A program made the translations under genes and the position numbers. The notes beneath the pieces were generated by a model that was not told the origin of the DNA, searched no databases, and was given only the letters and a program-made list of their open reading frames with translations. This document shows, piece after piece, positions 47,247-58,412 of a stretch of 64,000 nt of DNA (positions are counted from its first letter, which is position 1; each line of letters opens with the position of its first letter). The DNA comes from Tethya wilhelma. Lineage: Eukaryota > Porifera > Demospongiae > Tethyida > Tethyidae. The stretch covers positions 11,871,823 through 11,935,822 of the forward strand of contig CAXIPT010000001.1 of assembly GCA_964030475.1 (NCBI GenBank), read 5' to 3'.

Positions 47247-49611
47247 ATGAAGGCTTATTTGGGGAGAATGGTTGGTTCCATTGGAGCCCAGATCACCAAA
47301 AAAAGACAAAGTGATCTGACAGACACACAGGGACACGAACTCAAAACAGTTTCTCCATCACAATCTGTTCATTTAGTGGATTCTGCCTCAGGTTCCAGCT
47401 ATCATCATTCTGTGTCTCATTCCCCCTCTCCTCCTCCTGAGAGAATTTGTACACCAGAAGCTGATGAAGTTCTTTATCGAAAAAACAATGTCATGTTAAA
47501 ATATCCTGTTGTTCATCACAGCAAACTCAGTGGCCATGCTGCAAGAGAGAGTGGAGGGCTTAGGCCCAATTCCACTGCTTCCTCTAGCTCCTTCTTAGAT
47601 AACCAGATTCTTGTCCCAGGTTTTCTGTTCATTACTACCCGTGGGTCCAAGTATGGTTCTACTCTCATCCTGAACTGGGCTCCAAATAGTAGTATGCGTG
47701 TTCCTAGTGTGTCCCCTCCCCAGCGGTCGACAGCCTCAAACTCTATTAACAGTGATTATGTTGCTGAAGGAGAATCTGATGACAATGTGGTGCATACAAA
47801 TTCAACCTCTCATTCTGACAAGGAATTCACTGGTGCAAGTGGTAATCTAGAACAGCCATCATGTTCTTCTGTTTCCATTGATCTTGGAATGATGGAAAAA
47901 ATTCGGATATTTTATAATACTGATGATCAGGGATTCATTACATCTGGGGAGATGGTTATTAGAGGAAAAGATCAAGATTTCAAGGTGAAGAGAGTTAGGG
48001 TATTATTATGACTTTTTGGCTCTACAGGTTTTTGCTGTATACGTGCTAAGGTCATGGCCACAGCATTATTACATGTAGGCCTTGAGATCTGGTTTGGAAG
48101 TCGGCTATGAATAGTAGTATACACTACTATTCTCTGCTCCAATGACATTATGTCCATGAGTTCTAACTCAGTGGTAAAAACATTCAGCTAGAACTTGAAA
48201 GACATAGGGTTCTCGAATACCAGCTAGATCTCAAGGTGTTTTTTCCCCTTCGTATAATCCTTTTGATACACAGGATGTTCATCACATGGTGTGTTTGTTA
48301 ACAATGGTAATTATCTCACCTAAGATGCTTATCATAATATACTGTTTATAAGGTTATTGTACACTGACAATGTTTTTACAACTACATGTTGGCCTATTTC
48401 AAATAACTTGTATGCATGATGTCATACATGTATATAAATTAATTATTTAGGTGTTTTACTTCAAAGCCAGTGGTCTAAATGACCTGGTCCATATTCTTCG
48501 TTCTTGGAAATATTTCAATCATGAGTGCCACAAAGAAAGCCATCAGCACACTTTTACCATTTTCCGGCCTAAACTCAGTCTTGCCCAGCTCCATCCTGAT
48601 GAGAGTAAAGTGACCAGCTGCCTGACAGAGGACATGTGGACAAATATTAAGGATTCAGATGGAAAGATTTTTGAAGGACCATTTATACTCAAAGTAAGAT
48701 GTATGTGGTATAGCAGTTCAGATTCTTAAAGCCTGAAGTTTGGACTCGCACAGTTGCAGTTTCACATACATTTACATGCATGTACTTAGGTGATATTCTT
48801 TCAAGGTGTAATGCCTTGCTTAAGAAAAGAAGTGTGGCCTTTTCTCCTTGGTCTCTATGAGTTTAGCTCATCTGAGAGAGAACGAACTAGAATACGTCAC
48901 AGGAGGCATGGAGACTACCATGTTATTGACCAAAGAAGGTCAGTAAGATTGTAGTTCATCATGGCAAGTATTTTGTACTTGTAATATTGTACGTATAATA
49001 GTTATGATGATAATCAGCTCTTCTTTGTGTTGGCCTCCATGTGTCTATATCTGTTAGGTGTCAGCTTGAATCTTCCTCTTCAAATTTGGCCGCAAAGATC
49101 AAAGTTGATTGTTCATTGGAGAGTCATTCTGCAGTTTACACTGATATTCATTCGGTGATTAGTCAGATTGAAAAGGATGTTGTGAGAACTGATCGCTCTC
49201 ATCCATACTATAAAGGAGATGAAAATGATCACGTCCGATTACTTATGTGAGACAAAGTGCTAGCCTAGCTACATGTTTAATGAACAACCAAATTACAGTG
49301 TTTGTGACACTTCTTTTCTGTTTTGGTTACTTCATATATTTCTGGTCCAAAATGGATTTACTACACCTCTTACTGGTTGCATTCTATACATATGCCATAA
49401 GGGTGTGTTCTTTCCACAGGAATATTGTTCTCAACTACTTGGTCCACAAGCCACAGATCAGCTATAGCCAAGGTATGACTGACCTTTTGGCTCCTCTCCT
49501 AGCAGTTCTTGATAATGAAGCCGAGGCTTTCTGGTGTTTTACCAGGCTGGTAGAATCCACTGCTTTCTTTAAGCCTGGCAAGAATCATATTTCAGTTAAA
49601 CATCAGTTGGT

Positions 49612-49679
<68 letters not shown>

Positions 49680-50263
49680 NNNNNNNNNNNNNNNNNTGTG
49701 TGTGTGTGTGTGTGTGTGCGTGCGATAATTATTTCAAGCAAATTCTTTCTTGATTTCAGGAACCACTCCGTCTTTTGATAGAGATGCTTATTCCAACCTT
49801 CTACTCTTACCTTGAAAAGATCGAAGGTGGTCTCAGTCTTATGTTTTGTCATCGTTGGCTCCTAGTTTGTCTCAAGAGAGAATTCCCTGAAGAAGATGCT
49901 CTTCCTATTTGGGAATCATGCTGGGCATGTTGTGACACCAAGTCCTTTCATCTATTCATCTGCATTGCTATTATGGCAATGTATGGACAGAAAGCTGTGG
50001 ATGTTCACATGAACATCAATGAACTTATGGTGTTCTTTAATACTCTAAGTCATTCAATGCCCCGGGACATTGTTCTCAGTCAGGCTAGAGGCTATCTTCA
50101 TCAATTCTCTACCAGCAGTGAAGTTAATTGTGCTCTATCTGAAGTTATGACCAAGGAATTTTGGGATAAAGAAGACAGTCCAAAACTCTCTTGCAGTGTG
50201 TGTAAAGGTATTGGAAGCTGTGCAAGAACTGGTTATGTAACATCTGGAGAAATTGTTTGTTAA
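47247..50263 (+). CDS. TBC1D16: TBC1D16-like Rab GTPase-activating protein
   Basis: Six exons: 47247-47984, 48451-48693, 48790-48938, 49058-49246, 49420-49609 and 49760-50263, phases closing to 670 residues (human 767). The N-terminal ~330 residues hold the TBC1D16-type region (EVLYRKNNV, GSTLILNWAPNS, VFYFKASGLNDLVHILRSWK), separated by a serine-rich linker. The TBC domain follows: EVWPFLLGLYEF, the arginine finger in EKDVVRTDR (R ~420), the glutamine finger in YSQGMTDLLAP (Q ~457), MFCHRWLLVCLKREFPEEDA and FHLFICIAIM. Both fingers are intact, so it should be an active Rab GAP; human TBC1D16 acts on Rab4/Rab5. A possible extra upstream exon cannot be excluded. Intron 5 contains a TG microsatellite and the assembly gap. 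Confidence 0.92.
48155..48240 (+). repeat. tRNA-derived SINE-like sequence
   Basis: TTCTAACTCAGTGGTAAAAA resembles a tRNA A box (TRGCNNAGYGG) and GGGTTCTCGAATACC, 36 bases on, resembles a B box with one or two extra bases. No cloverleaf stems pair properly, so this is a SINE or tRNA relic, in TBC1D16 intron 1. Confidence 0.45.
49613..49720. repeat. (TG)n microsatellite with a 17-N gap
   Basis: More than 30 TG units, then N at 49680-49696, then about 10 further units. The repeat begins inside the splice donor of TBC1D16 intron 5. True length is unknown. Confidence 0.95.
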
Positions 50264-50514
50264 TCCTATAACCTGTAGAAATTAATATGCTGATCGATGT
50301 GTTAGCTACTAGTGGCATATACTTGCACAATCGAATGCATTATGTTTTATGTGTGTCAATATGAATGTTGGATGTCAGTCATCAGCGCTGGGGGTGACCT
50401 GGGAAGGGGGAGGGGCAGGGGTCTACGAGTAGTCGACCCTTTACCGAGCGGTTATACACAGTTGCCATGGTTACTGACAGAACTGGTGTGCTGTAGCTGT
50501 GGTGCGAGATCAAC
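50264..50514 (+). promoter_or_regulatory. CEP112 upstream region with X-box-like site
   Basis: 251 bases between the TBC1D16 stop and CEP112 start. GTTGCCATGGTTAC at 50461-50474 differs by one base from the RFX X-box consensus and lies 41 bases before the CEP112 start codon. A role in cilium-gene control is inferred. Confidence 0.5.
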
Positions 50515-53500
50515 ATGGAACAGATAGATGATGAGTTCAAGCGTACTGTAGCTGATATGAAACCTTATACAAAGCAGCTACCCCACAAATCAGGTAAGTA
50601 CAGTATGCTAGACCTACATTTTTCTAAATAAAGCCCATCACAATAATTATACTTGGTTTTAGATGCTAGACATAAGGTCACTCTGTGGATGAAAAAGCTG
50701 TTGGGAGTGAAACATGAAAGGTTTGTGCATGCATGTCCTGGTATCTCTCACTTCTTGGTGTAGATCACTCAATACCATCATAGAGTTGGTACGTACATGC
50801 AAAAATGAGAGATCACTTCTGTATGGAGCATTATGCTCAAAACCAGAAATATTTTGAAGTGATACTATAGCCATATGGAAGTAAAATGACAGTTATACAT
50901 TTTTCTGATGACATCAATTACGCCCACTCTATATACATTGCATATATACCGTGTGAATTCAGTCAGGCACAGAATTATCCATAACCTCTGTACTTGCATC
51001 ATAATTAATGCCAATGTGCATAATCATATGGGTAGTCTTGTGGGCTAGGTGTTTTGAAAGAGTAGAAGACCTTGATGTGGTGGTGGTTCAAATTAGAATG
51101 ACAGTCAAAAATTTGACGATTTGCTCCACAGAACGTAAAACAAAAGGCAAACTTATATTTGACAATTTGCACATGCATGCGCATAGTACATGCAGATACG
51201 GCAACCAAAGTATTGATGGATTTGAATTTGATGATTTGGACTTTGACCATCAAACCGTCAAATTATAATCCCCATCAATATTTCTGGCTATAGTAGTAGT
51301 ATACGGTAAGCATTTTTACGTTTTAACTTTTGCAGATCAGCTGTGCAATGCCCATACGTATAAATGTTAGGGAGAATTTCGTGGATAGATCGTGATCCAC
51401 GAAGACCACGAAAGTTAAACCCCATTAAACTTTCCCACTATACAGTATTTATCGCATTTTTATGTATAGAGCTGAGGTTCTTGATCCTTTACCTCATATA
51501 CTACTATACTTAGTGGAAACTAGCCTTCTTGACTCTCTCTTGTTTTATCGTGATCATTTTACTCTTGTTATGTGATCATCAGAATTAATGTCTATGCATC
51601 ATGATGCTCAAACAGCTGTCAGTTTTGTCATTGAGTTTAAGATGTATAAATCACTCCTTGTGAATTTAAATTCTTTGCCACACCCATTACTGGTTAGTTG
51701 GACAGAAACAAGGAGTGTTTGACATCAGTGGGTTAATTGCAATACCTTGGTGATCATGTGATATTATAATTTCTGTGTTTCATACTTGTGCCTCTGTGAG
51801 CTATATTACCTATTTACCAAGCTGGTCTTGGCCTCAAAGCAACTGGTTAGACAAAGTAACTAGAGAGAGCATGAAACCCAGAAGAAGAATGACATTCATC
51901 GCCACTATCTCTAGAGCTATCACTTTGGATCATCACTAATAATCAATAGATAGATTTATTCACAACTATTTCCAAGTAGTAGCATCTGAATTCAGTCACA
52001 TGAGGGTCAGCAATCAACCCATGGATGTTGGACCTCTTCTGTGCAATATTTTTAGTCTACATGCCCTGAACGGATTGTTTTACTGTTCTGACACTATATG
52101 AATTATGTAAATTGTATATATATTATTATAATAATTATTTCTTGTGAATTCTCAGCTCCTAAAGAGCTGACATTTTATTAACCATGTATGGTATGTTACA
52201 TCCATGGTATTTTTGGTGGGGAATGGGGACAGCTTTATTTATTGACTTTGACATACACAAAATTAGGTTAGAACGTAATGAATATGCTAAGCTCTTGCTT
52301 AAGCAGCTCAAATCAGGAAAGCTGGATCATCCGTTTGTGACATCACCACCTGATGGTCGTTTGAAAATGCCTTTCTCCTCTACTCCTGTCAATCCTCTTC
52401 ATGTGGAACAAAATGATGATCCTTTGGAAGCTTTGTTCTCGTCATCAGTATCTCCTAATTCATCCACTCGACTCAATCTTTCTACAGAAAGACAGTGTGA
52501 CACATTTCAAGCACTATCACCTGAATTTGCATCTAGGTTGCTTTTACCAAAGTCACAATCCGATAGCCTTGATCAGACAAAATCTTCCTACTTGCCGAAG
52601 AAATCAGTTACCTTAAGTAGATTGTCAGATCACAGTCCAATGGCAAGAGTCAAAGTAACTAACTGGCACTCTGATGGTCTCGTCAGACCAATGAAACATT
52701 CTGTACAAACTAACATTCCGACCTCTATTGACACCCATGCATCAAGAATTAACACAGAGAGAGTACAAACAAAGAAAAGCAAGAAAACTAAATTCAGCAA
52801 GGAAGATCAGAATCAAGAGTTAGGTTTGAGTCCTCTTAGCATGGGTGAAGACTTTGAGCCTAGCAACAGTATCAGTGATTTCTTGGATGACCCTGCCACA
52901 CTCTCTGATGCCACTGACTTGTTACAGAGTAGCCCACTATCAGTGAGTTATATAATGTACACTTTCAGGCTTTGTACGTAGAATGCATGCTATTAAGACA
53001 AACTTTTGTTTACATTTGTGTAGTTATTATTATAATGATCTCTAGGTACCAGCTAGACCGAAGGATGTGTCAGTTCAGCCATCAAGAATCCAGTACCCAT
53101 TTACAAGTATATATGCATAATTTCTGTAAACAACAATAATAGTTTCAGTTGTTTTTTTGTTGTTGTTTTTGTTTGTTTGTTTTTGAGGCTCAAACTTACT
53201 TTAGAAACATGATATAGCAAAAGTATACTGTGTTTTGCATTACTTTTTCTGTCCAGGTCCTCAATCCCAAACTATGTATCTCTCTCCTAAAAAATTAGAT
53301 TTAAATAGAGAGATTTTACAAGCAAGAGAGGTAAATTTTTTTGTCTTATACAATTTGGAACATATTACTATTAATGACTGCATGTAGATTGAGTTGAAGG
53401 TGAGATCTGCTGAGACCAAATTCCAGGAGGAGAAGTTAAAGTTACAAAGAGGCCATGAAGAAGCCTTAAAGCAGGTACGCACTTGATACTGTAAAATTAA

Positions 53501-56500
53501 TGACATGGTTGTACCAACAGCCTGTGTATGTTAATACATCTACTGTAGATTTTGGATCGCAAGAACAATGAGGTGGAAGACATACGATCAGAGCACAGAA
53601 TAGCTACTCACAAACTAGAATCTCAAAATGAACGGCTTGAGAGGAAACTCCTTCAACTTGAGGAAGAGTGCAAGCATCTTCAGCAGCAGAGAGATCATCA
53701 GTTGTCCTACTCTCAACACTCTATTCACCAGCTCCGACGACAATTGCAAACCGAATTTGATAAGAAGGCAAGGAGACTAATAAGCAATGGCTGTTGCAAT
53801 ACTATTGGTAGCACAATTTGAAAACTACATGTATTCCAACAGTTGCATGCTGCTATCACTGAGTTTGAGCAAGATAAGTTAGAACTTGAGCAGCACCACT
53901 CCAAACAAACTCAACACATACTGCAAGAAGCAAATACCAGACTAGCGAGAGCAAATGAAGAACACAGGTCAAAGAACAGGGCTAATGTAAGCTTTGTACC
54001 ATGAATATCCAGAAAAGATATTATTTTATTGCTGTTTTATTGTATTTAGTTAGAGTTAATTTCAGAGTTGGAAGATAAAGTGGATGAACTCAATAAAGAC
54101 ATTGAAAGTTTGACTCAGGCCCGTTCTGGTGTTAGTCAAGAGAAGGTATTTAGAAATATCAGTGTGGTTCTTTCAATGACACTGTGCATAACTGTGATTT
54201 CCAGGCAGTTGTTGAACAGCAGTGTGCTCTGATGAAATCTGAATTAAATACCATTCATGAGAAGTAAAGAATGCATGCATGGCACTGTTGTTTGCACAAT
54301 CTATTTAGGATGACATTTTGTACACCGTGTAGAGTTTGTTGTTTAGAAGAGGAGCTTACCTCAGTGAAGGAAGAAAAAGAAGCACAGCTCAAACAGCTAA
54401 AGAAGAAAATGGAGCAGAATACTCTATCACTGCAACACCAACATAACATCCAAGAGGCTAAGGTTTACCTACTACGTACTTAGAACGAGAAAGTTTTACA
54501 TTTTTACCTCTTCCTGTATTGATTGCTATAGCCCTAATGCTTAAAATAAAAAATAGTGTATGGGTTTGTTTCGTGGTCTGGTTGTGGTGACAAAAACTGT
54601 TAAAATATCCCACTATTGGTGTAGTCTCACCTTGTACTGTAAGTATATTGAAATGACGTGTATGCATAATTATACTGCTAGGAATGCAATTATACTCATT
54701 ATAATAATTTTATATAGTTCTCCTTAAATATCTCCAGATGGCAGAGCAAATTGCTCAGTTGGAATATTTAGTTTCTCATAAACAACAACAACTCGATGAT
54801 GTGAAGAAGAAGCAACAGCAAAAAATATCTGTAAGTGTGTAGAATTCTAACTGTAATGAGTATTGTCAACAAATCAACAACTCAGATGGAAATATGCACA
54901 GGTGAAAGAAATATTGGTGGCATACTTAGAGCTATATGCAGAATGTGTTGCAACTACTGTATATGTCTCAAAGACAACAGAAATTAACTTGTGTTTACAC
55001 AAGATCATGTGACAAGAACAAGTAGTGCTATTTGCACTGAGTAGCTAATGTGTGTGGCATTTGCTGTGTCCTTGGGAACATTGGATAAGGCGGTGCTTAT
55101 GATAGAAATGCAACTTCTACACACTTGCAGGAATTGGAAATAAGGCAACACCAGGCTCTGACGGAGAAAGAGCTTGACCATGAACAGAAAGTAGGTAGAT
55201 GATACTGGTGGACTGTGGTATTTACATTAGTTTTAACAATCCTTAGATCATTGTCCTCAAAGCAGAACTGAAGCAAAGAGAATCCCAGGCAAATGAGCAG
55301 CAGTTGAAACTCCATGCAATGCTCAAGTATATATGTGTGTGTAGTGTGCTATATAATAATTATAGCTGTCGGAATGTTATATTACTGGCGTTTCTTTTAG
55401 GTAGAAATGGTTATACGTTGTCTATATTATATTTTGTTTTTGGACCAAAGTACATTTTAGAGAGTGTAGCTCCACCTCCCTTCTCCATGAAGCTATGTGT
55501 ATTTATACAATAATTATATACTTTATAGAGAACGTGAGCAAGAATTAGTTCAAGCTAGAACCATGCATGAACTTCAATCTAAACAAGCAGAAAGAGCTAT
55601 TGAAGATTTTAAATCGCAAGTAAGATAACAGCATTTGTACATTGTATCACATAGTAGTAATTCTCAATAGCTGTGACAAGTTTGAAATGGATGCTACATT
55701 AGTGGTTCTGTTCATGTGCTAGGTTGAGAAACAGACAGGCTCAATGTTTGAGAGGATGCGTACTGAGTTGAATCACTTGGAAGAGGAGTTGGCACACTGC
55801 AAGAGACTTAGGGAGCAACAAGCTATAGAGTTTGGCCAAAAACTACAAGAGGAAAAGAGAATCACGGCAGTAAAGATATCAGACCTTGCTGGTAGACACA
55901 AGGAAGAGGTAGCACAACTGAAAATGCAGCACAAAATTGAAACAGACAATCTCAGACAGGAAATGGATAAAATAAGGGTAAGCTTGTGTATAATAAATTT
56001 ATTATGTTTGCTCTAGGATGAACGTTCAGGTTTGTCAGATTTACTTCCTTTCTGTGCTTGTGTGTTGACTAGGAAAATGATATGGCTAAACTAAGTAGCT
56101 CATTGGCTGAATGTGAAGCCCAGGCTAAGGCAAAAGCTACACACAGTAGTTTGGTGCTGTCATCCTTGGAGAATGAAAATCGTGACTTGAGACAAAAGTT
56201 GGAAGACCAATGTTCTACATACGATAAAGAAATATCAGCACTCAAAGCTAGTGCTGAGGAAGAAACTACTGCAAGGAATAGAATACATGAAGCTGCTGTG
56301 AGTGGATCTTGATTTGGCTTGCAGTTATGTGCCCTATCTTGTGCTATTGATCATGTGCAGGTATCAAAAATAAAGGCACAAGTAGACATTCAGCAGTCAA
56401 GATTGAAAGAAGAACACAACATTGAAATAGCCAGCTTGCAGGAAAATGTAAGATCTCTACTGGTGATGTGTATCAATTTTTGTGGGTTAACCCGGTTTAC

Positions 56501-57611
56501 ATTTATCCATATGAATCATGTTTTACTCTTGTAGCATTCTCGTAGACTTCAGCAGTTAAAAAATGATTTTAGCTTAAAGGAGGTGAAGAATATGGAGGTA
56601 CAAATATTCTACTTCTTGTAAACAGTACATTGTCCAATATAATTATTATACTTTTGCATGTGTCACATGTGACAGTGTAACAATGAGTTTTGTGACATCA
56701 ATTTTCTATACAGTTTGTACACAGCTTGGAGACTAGGCTTCATTTACTCCAAGAAGACTCCAAGAGGTACAGTAAATTAATCATGAAATGGATATGGTGG
56801 GTTCTGGATTGTGCCACACAAGACTAGTAACAAGCTACATACATCTACTAGCTGTGGTTTACATGTACTACAACATAAATTTGTACATAATATAGTAGCC
56901 TTCAGTTGCTATCCTCCACTTTTCTGTTTAGTGATCAAAGTTAGACCAAGAGTGTAATAATAGATATCAGGGAGAGTGTACAACCAGTGTAGAACACTAG
57001 GCTGCTGTATTGTATGCATGATTTTTTTATTTATTTTTTTTTACAAATTAGACTTTAAAAGTGACTATTAAGTTTTTATTAACTACATAAACACAGACAA
57101 CAGCAATCTAATGAACAGCAAGTCTCTGATCTGCTGGCTAGAAATGAAGAAGAAAAGGCTAGCCTAAAGCAGCATCATGAATCTATAAGACAGGTTTGTA
57201 ATCAGAATTACCTGCCAAGCCTTTAAACGTTATGTCATTTGTAGAGTCTTCAACAGGAAGCTGAGGCAGCTCACAATACTGTGACACAGTTGGAAGAAAA
57301 GACTAGACGGTTGCAAATCAACCATGAGTCAAGGGTAATTGAATAGCTATAATATTATTAGTGTCCTATTGTAGAACTAATGTTCCATTTGATCAATAGC
57401 TGTCACAACTAAAACTACAATATGAGAGCCGAATGAAGGGGATGCTACCACTTGCAATTAAACAGGTTAGTTGTATAAATTATTAATTTCTGTAACAGCT
57501 TTCACATTGATATTTTTACTTGCATAGGAGTATGAAGACACAATATCATCACTGAGGGCTCAAATAAGAATCTTAAATGAGAGGGTAGCTATTATATCCA
57601 AGAGCACTTGA
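50515..57611 (+). CDS. CEP112: Centrosomal protein CEP112, 24 exons
   Basis: Long coiled-coil centrosome protein. Exons: 50515-50593, 50663-50720, 52267-52942, 53046-53106, 53257-53330, 53388-53474, 53549-53767, 53843-53986, 54050-54145, 54205-54263, 54333-54462, 54738-54830, 55131-55190, 55247-55326, 55529-55619, 55723-55977, 56073-56297, 56361-56447, 56535-56597, 56714-56766, 57097-57193, 57245-57334, 57400-57465 and 57528-57611. Phases close to 1008 residues (human about 955). Residues 1-70 form the DUF4485 domain: DEFKRTVADMKPYTKQLPHK, KVTLWMKKLLG, RNEYAKLLLKQLKSGKLDHP. Residues ~75-290 are serine-rich and low complexity; the rest is coiled coil, with DRKNNEVEDIRSEH and the conserved tail YESRMKGMLPLAIKQEYEDT. 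The intron after 53767 uses a GC donor. Intron 2 carries foldback repeats. Confidence 0.92.
51100..51308. repeat. TACCGTA-family foldback element in CEP112 intron 2
   Basis: TTTGACGATTTGCTCCACAG on the left and CCATCAAACCGTCAAATTAT, then ATATTTCTGGCTATAG and TATACGGTA on the right. Matches the repeat at 34059-34155 inverted. Confidence 0.55.
51360..51450. repeat. Foldback fragment, GTGGATAGATCGTGATCCAC core
   Basis: A short inverted repeat around 51378-51412 (TTTCGTGGATAGATC and GATCCACGAAGACCACGAAA), followed by AACTTTCCCACTATACAGTA, a family end resembling that at 34990-35015. Confidence 0.45.
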
Positions 57612-58412
57612 TGAAGTGTGTCCATTAACAGGTGTGCAGTACATAGAGCTATAATAATCAAGCTAGACATTATTATTATTTATTGTCAAATTTACTAGGA
57701 GTAAACCATTATTTCTGGTTTGTATTAATTTTATCATCCATGTTTCAATGTTACAAAATGATTTTTATTTTGTCAGTATTATTAATTTTATGACTAAAAT
57801 AACTTTATATGTCATGTAGATCAATAATAATAATAATTCTGATTGTGATTAATGCAGTACTAGTAACAATACTATTACGTGACTTCAATCCGTGCTTCAA
57901 ACAATTGACTGACTAATAAACAAAATAAAAATACCACGTAATAATGTCAACATGTATAATTAAACTTCATACAAATGAATGCTTGCAGATCCTAGCTGTA
58001 ACACTGCAAAAAATGGTCTGTTTTACTGCTTTAATAGTATAGGAAATCATAGAGTAAAACCTAGTTTACTCGAGTTTCACCATGCAGTAAAACTAAAGTT
58101 TACTTTACTTAGTAAACTATGGTAAATGGAATTTTAGATTACTGCAAGTTTCTAAGTGCAGTAATCCTATGCAGTAAAACATTAGTAAAGCTGTGGGAAA
58201 ACTCAAAGCCTGTGGGTAGAGCAATTGATTGGCTTCTGTTGATATTACATCACTACTATTGAGTTTAATTAGAATCAGCTGGCAGTGTGAGAAAATATTT
58301 TTAACACAAGACAATTAAAATACTTTAACAGTAAAATTCAGTGGGTTCCTGACAAAAAAAACCAACAAACTAAAGTAGAATTAAAGTTATAATATACTGT
58401 AGTATTATAAAA
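57612..58412. other. Convergent intergenic region
   Basis: Lies between the CEP112 stop and the stop of the next minus-strand gene. AT-rich, with candidate AATAAA at ~57914. At 58015-58190 several TTTACTGC/GCAGTAAAA motifs occur in both orientations, an imperfect foldback repeat. No gene seen. Confidence 0.5.

Noticed and set aside
48155..48240. A functional tRNA gene
   Set aside because: The B box has extra bases and the cloverleaf does not fold; a SINE relic is more likely.
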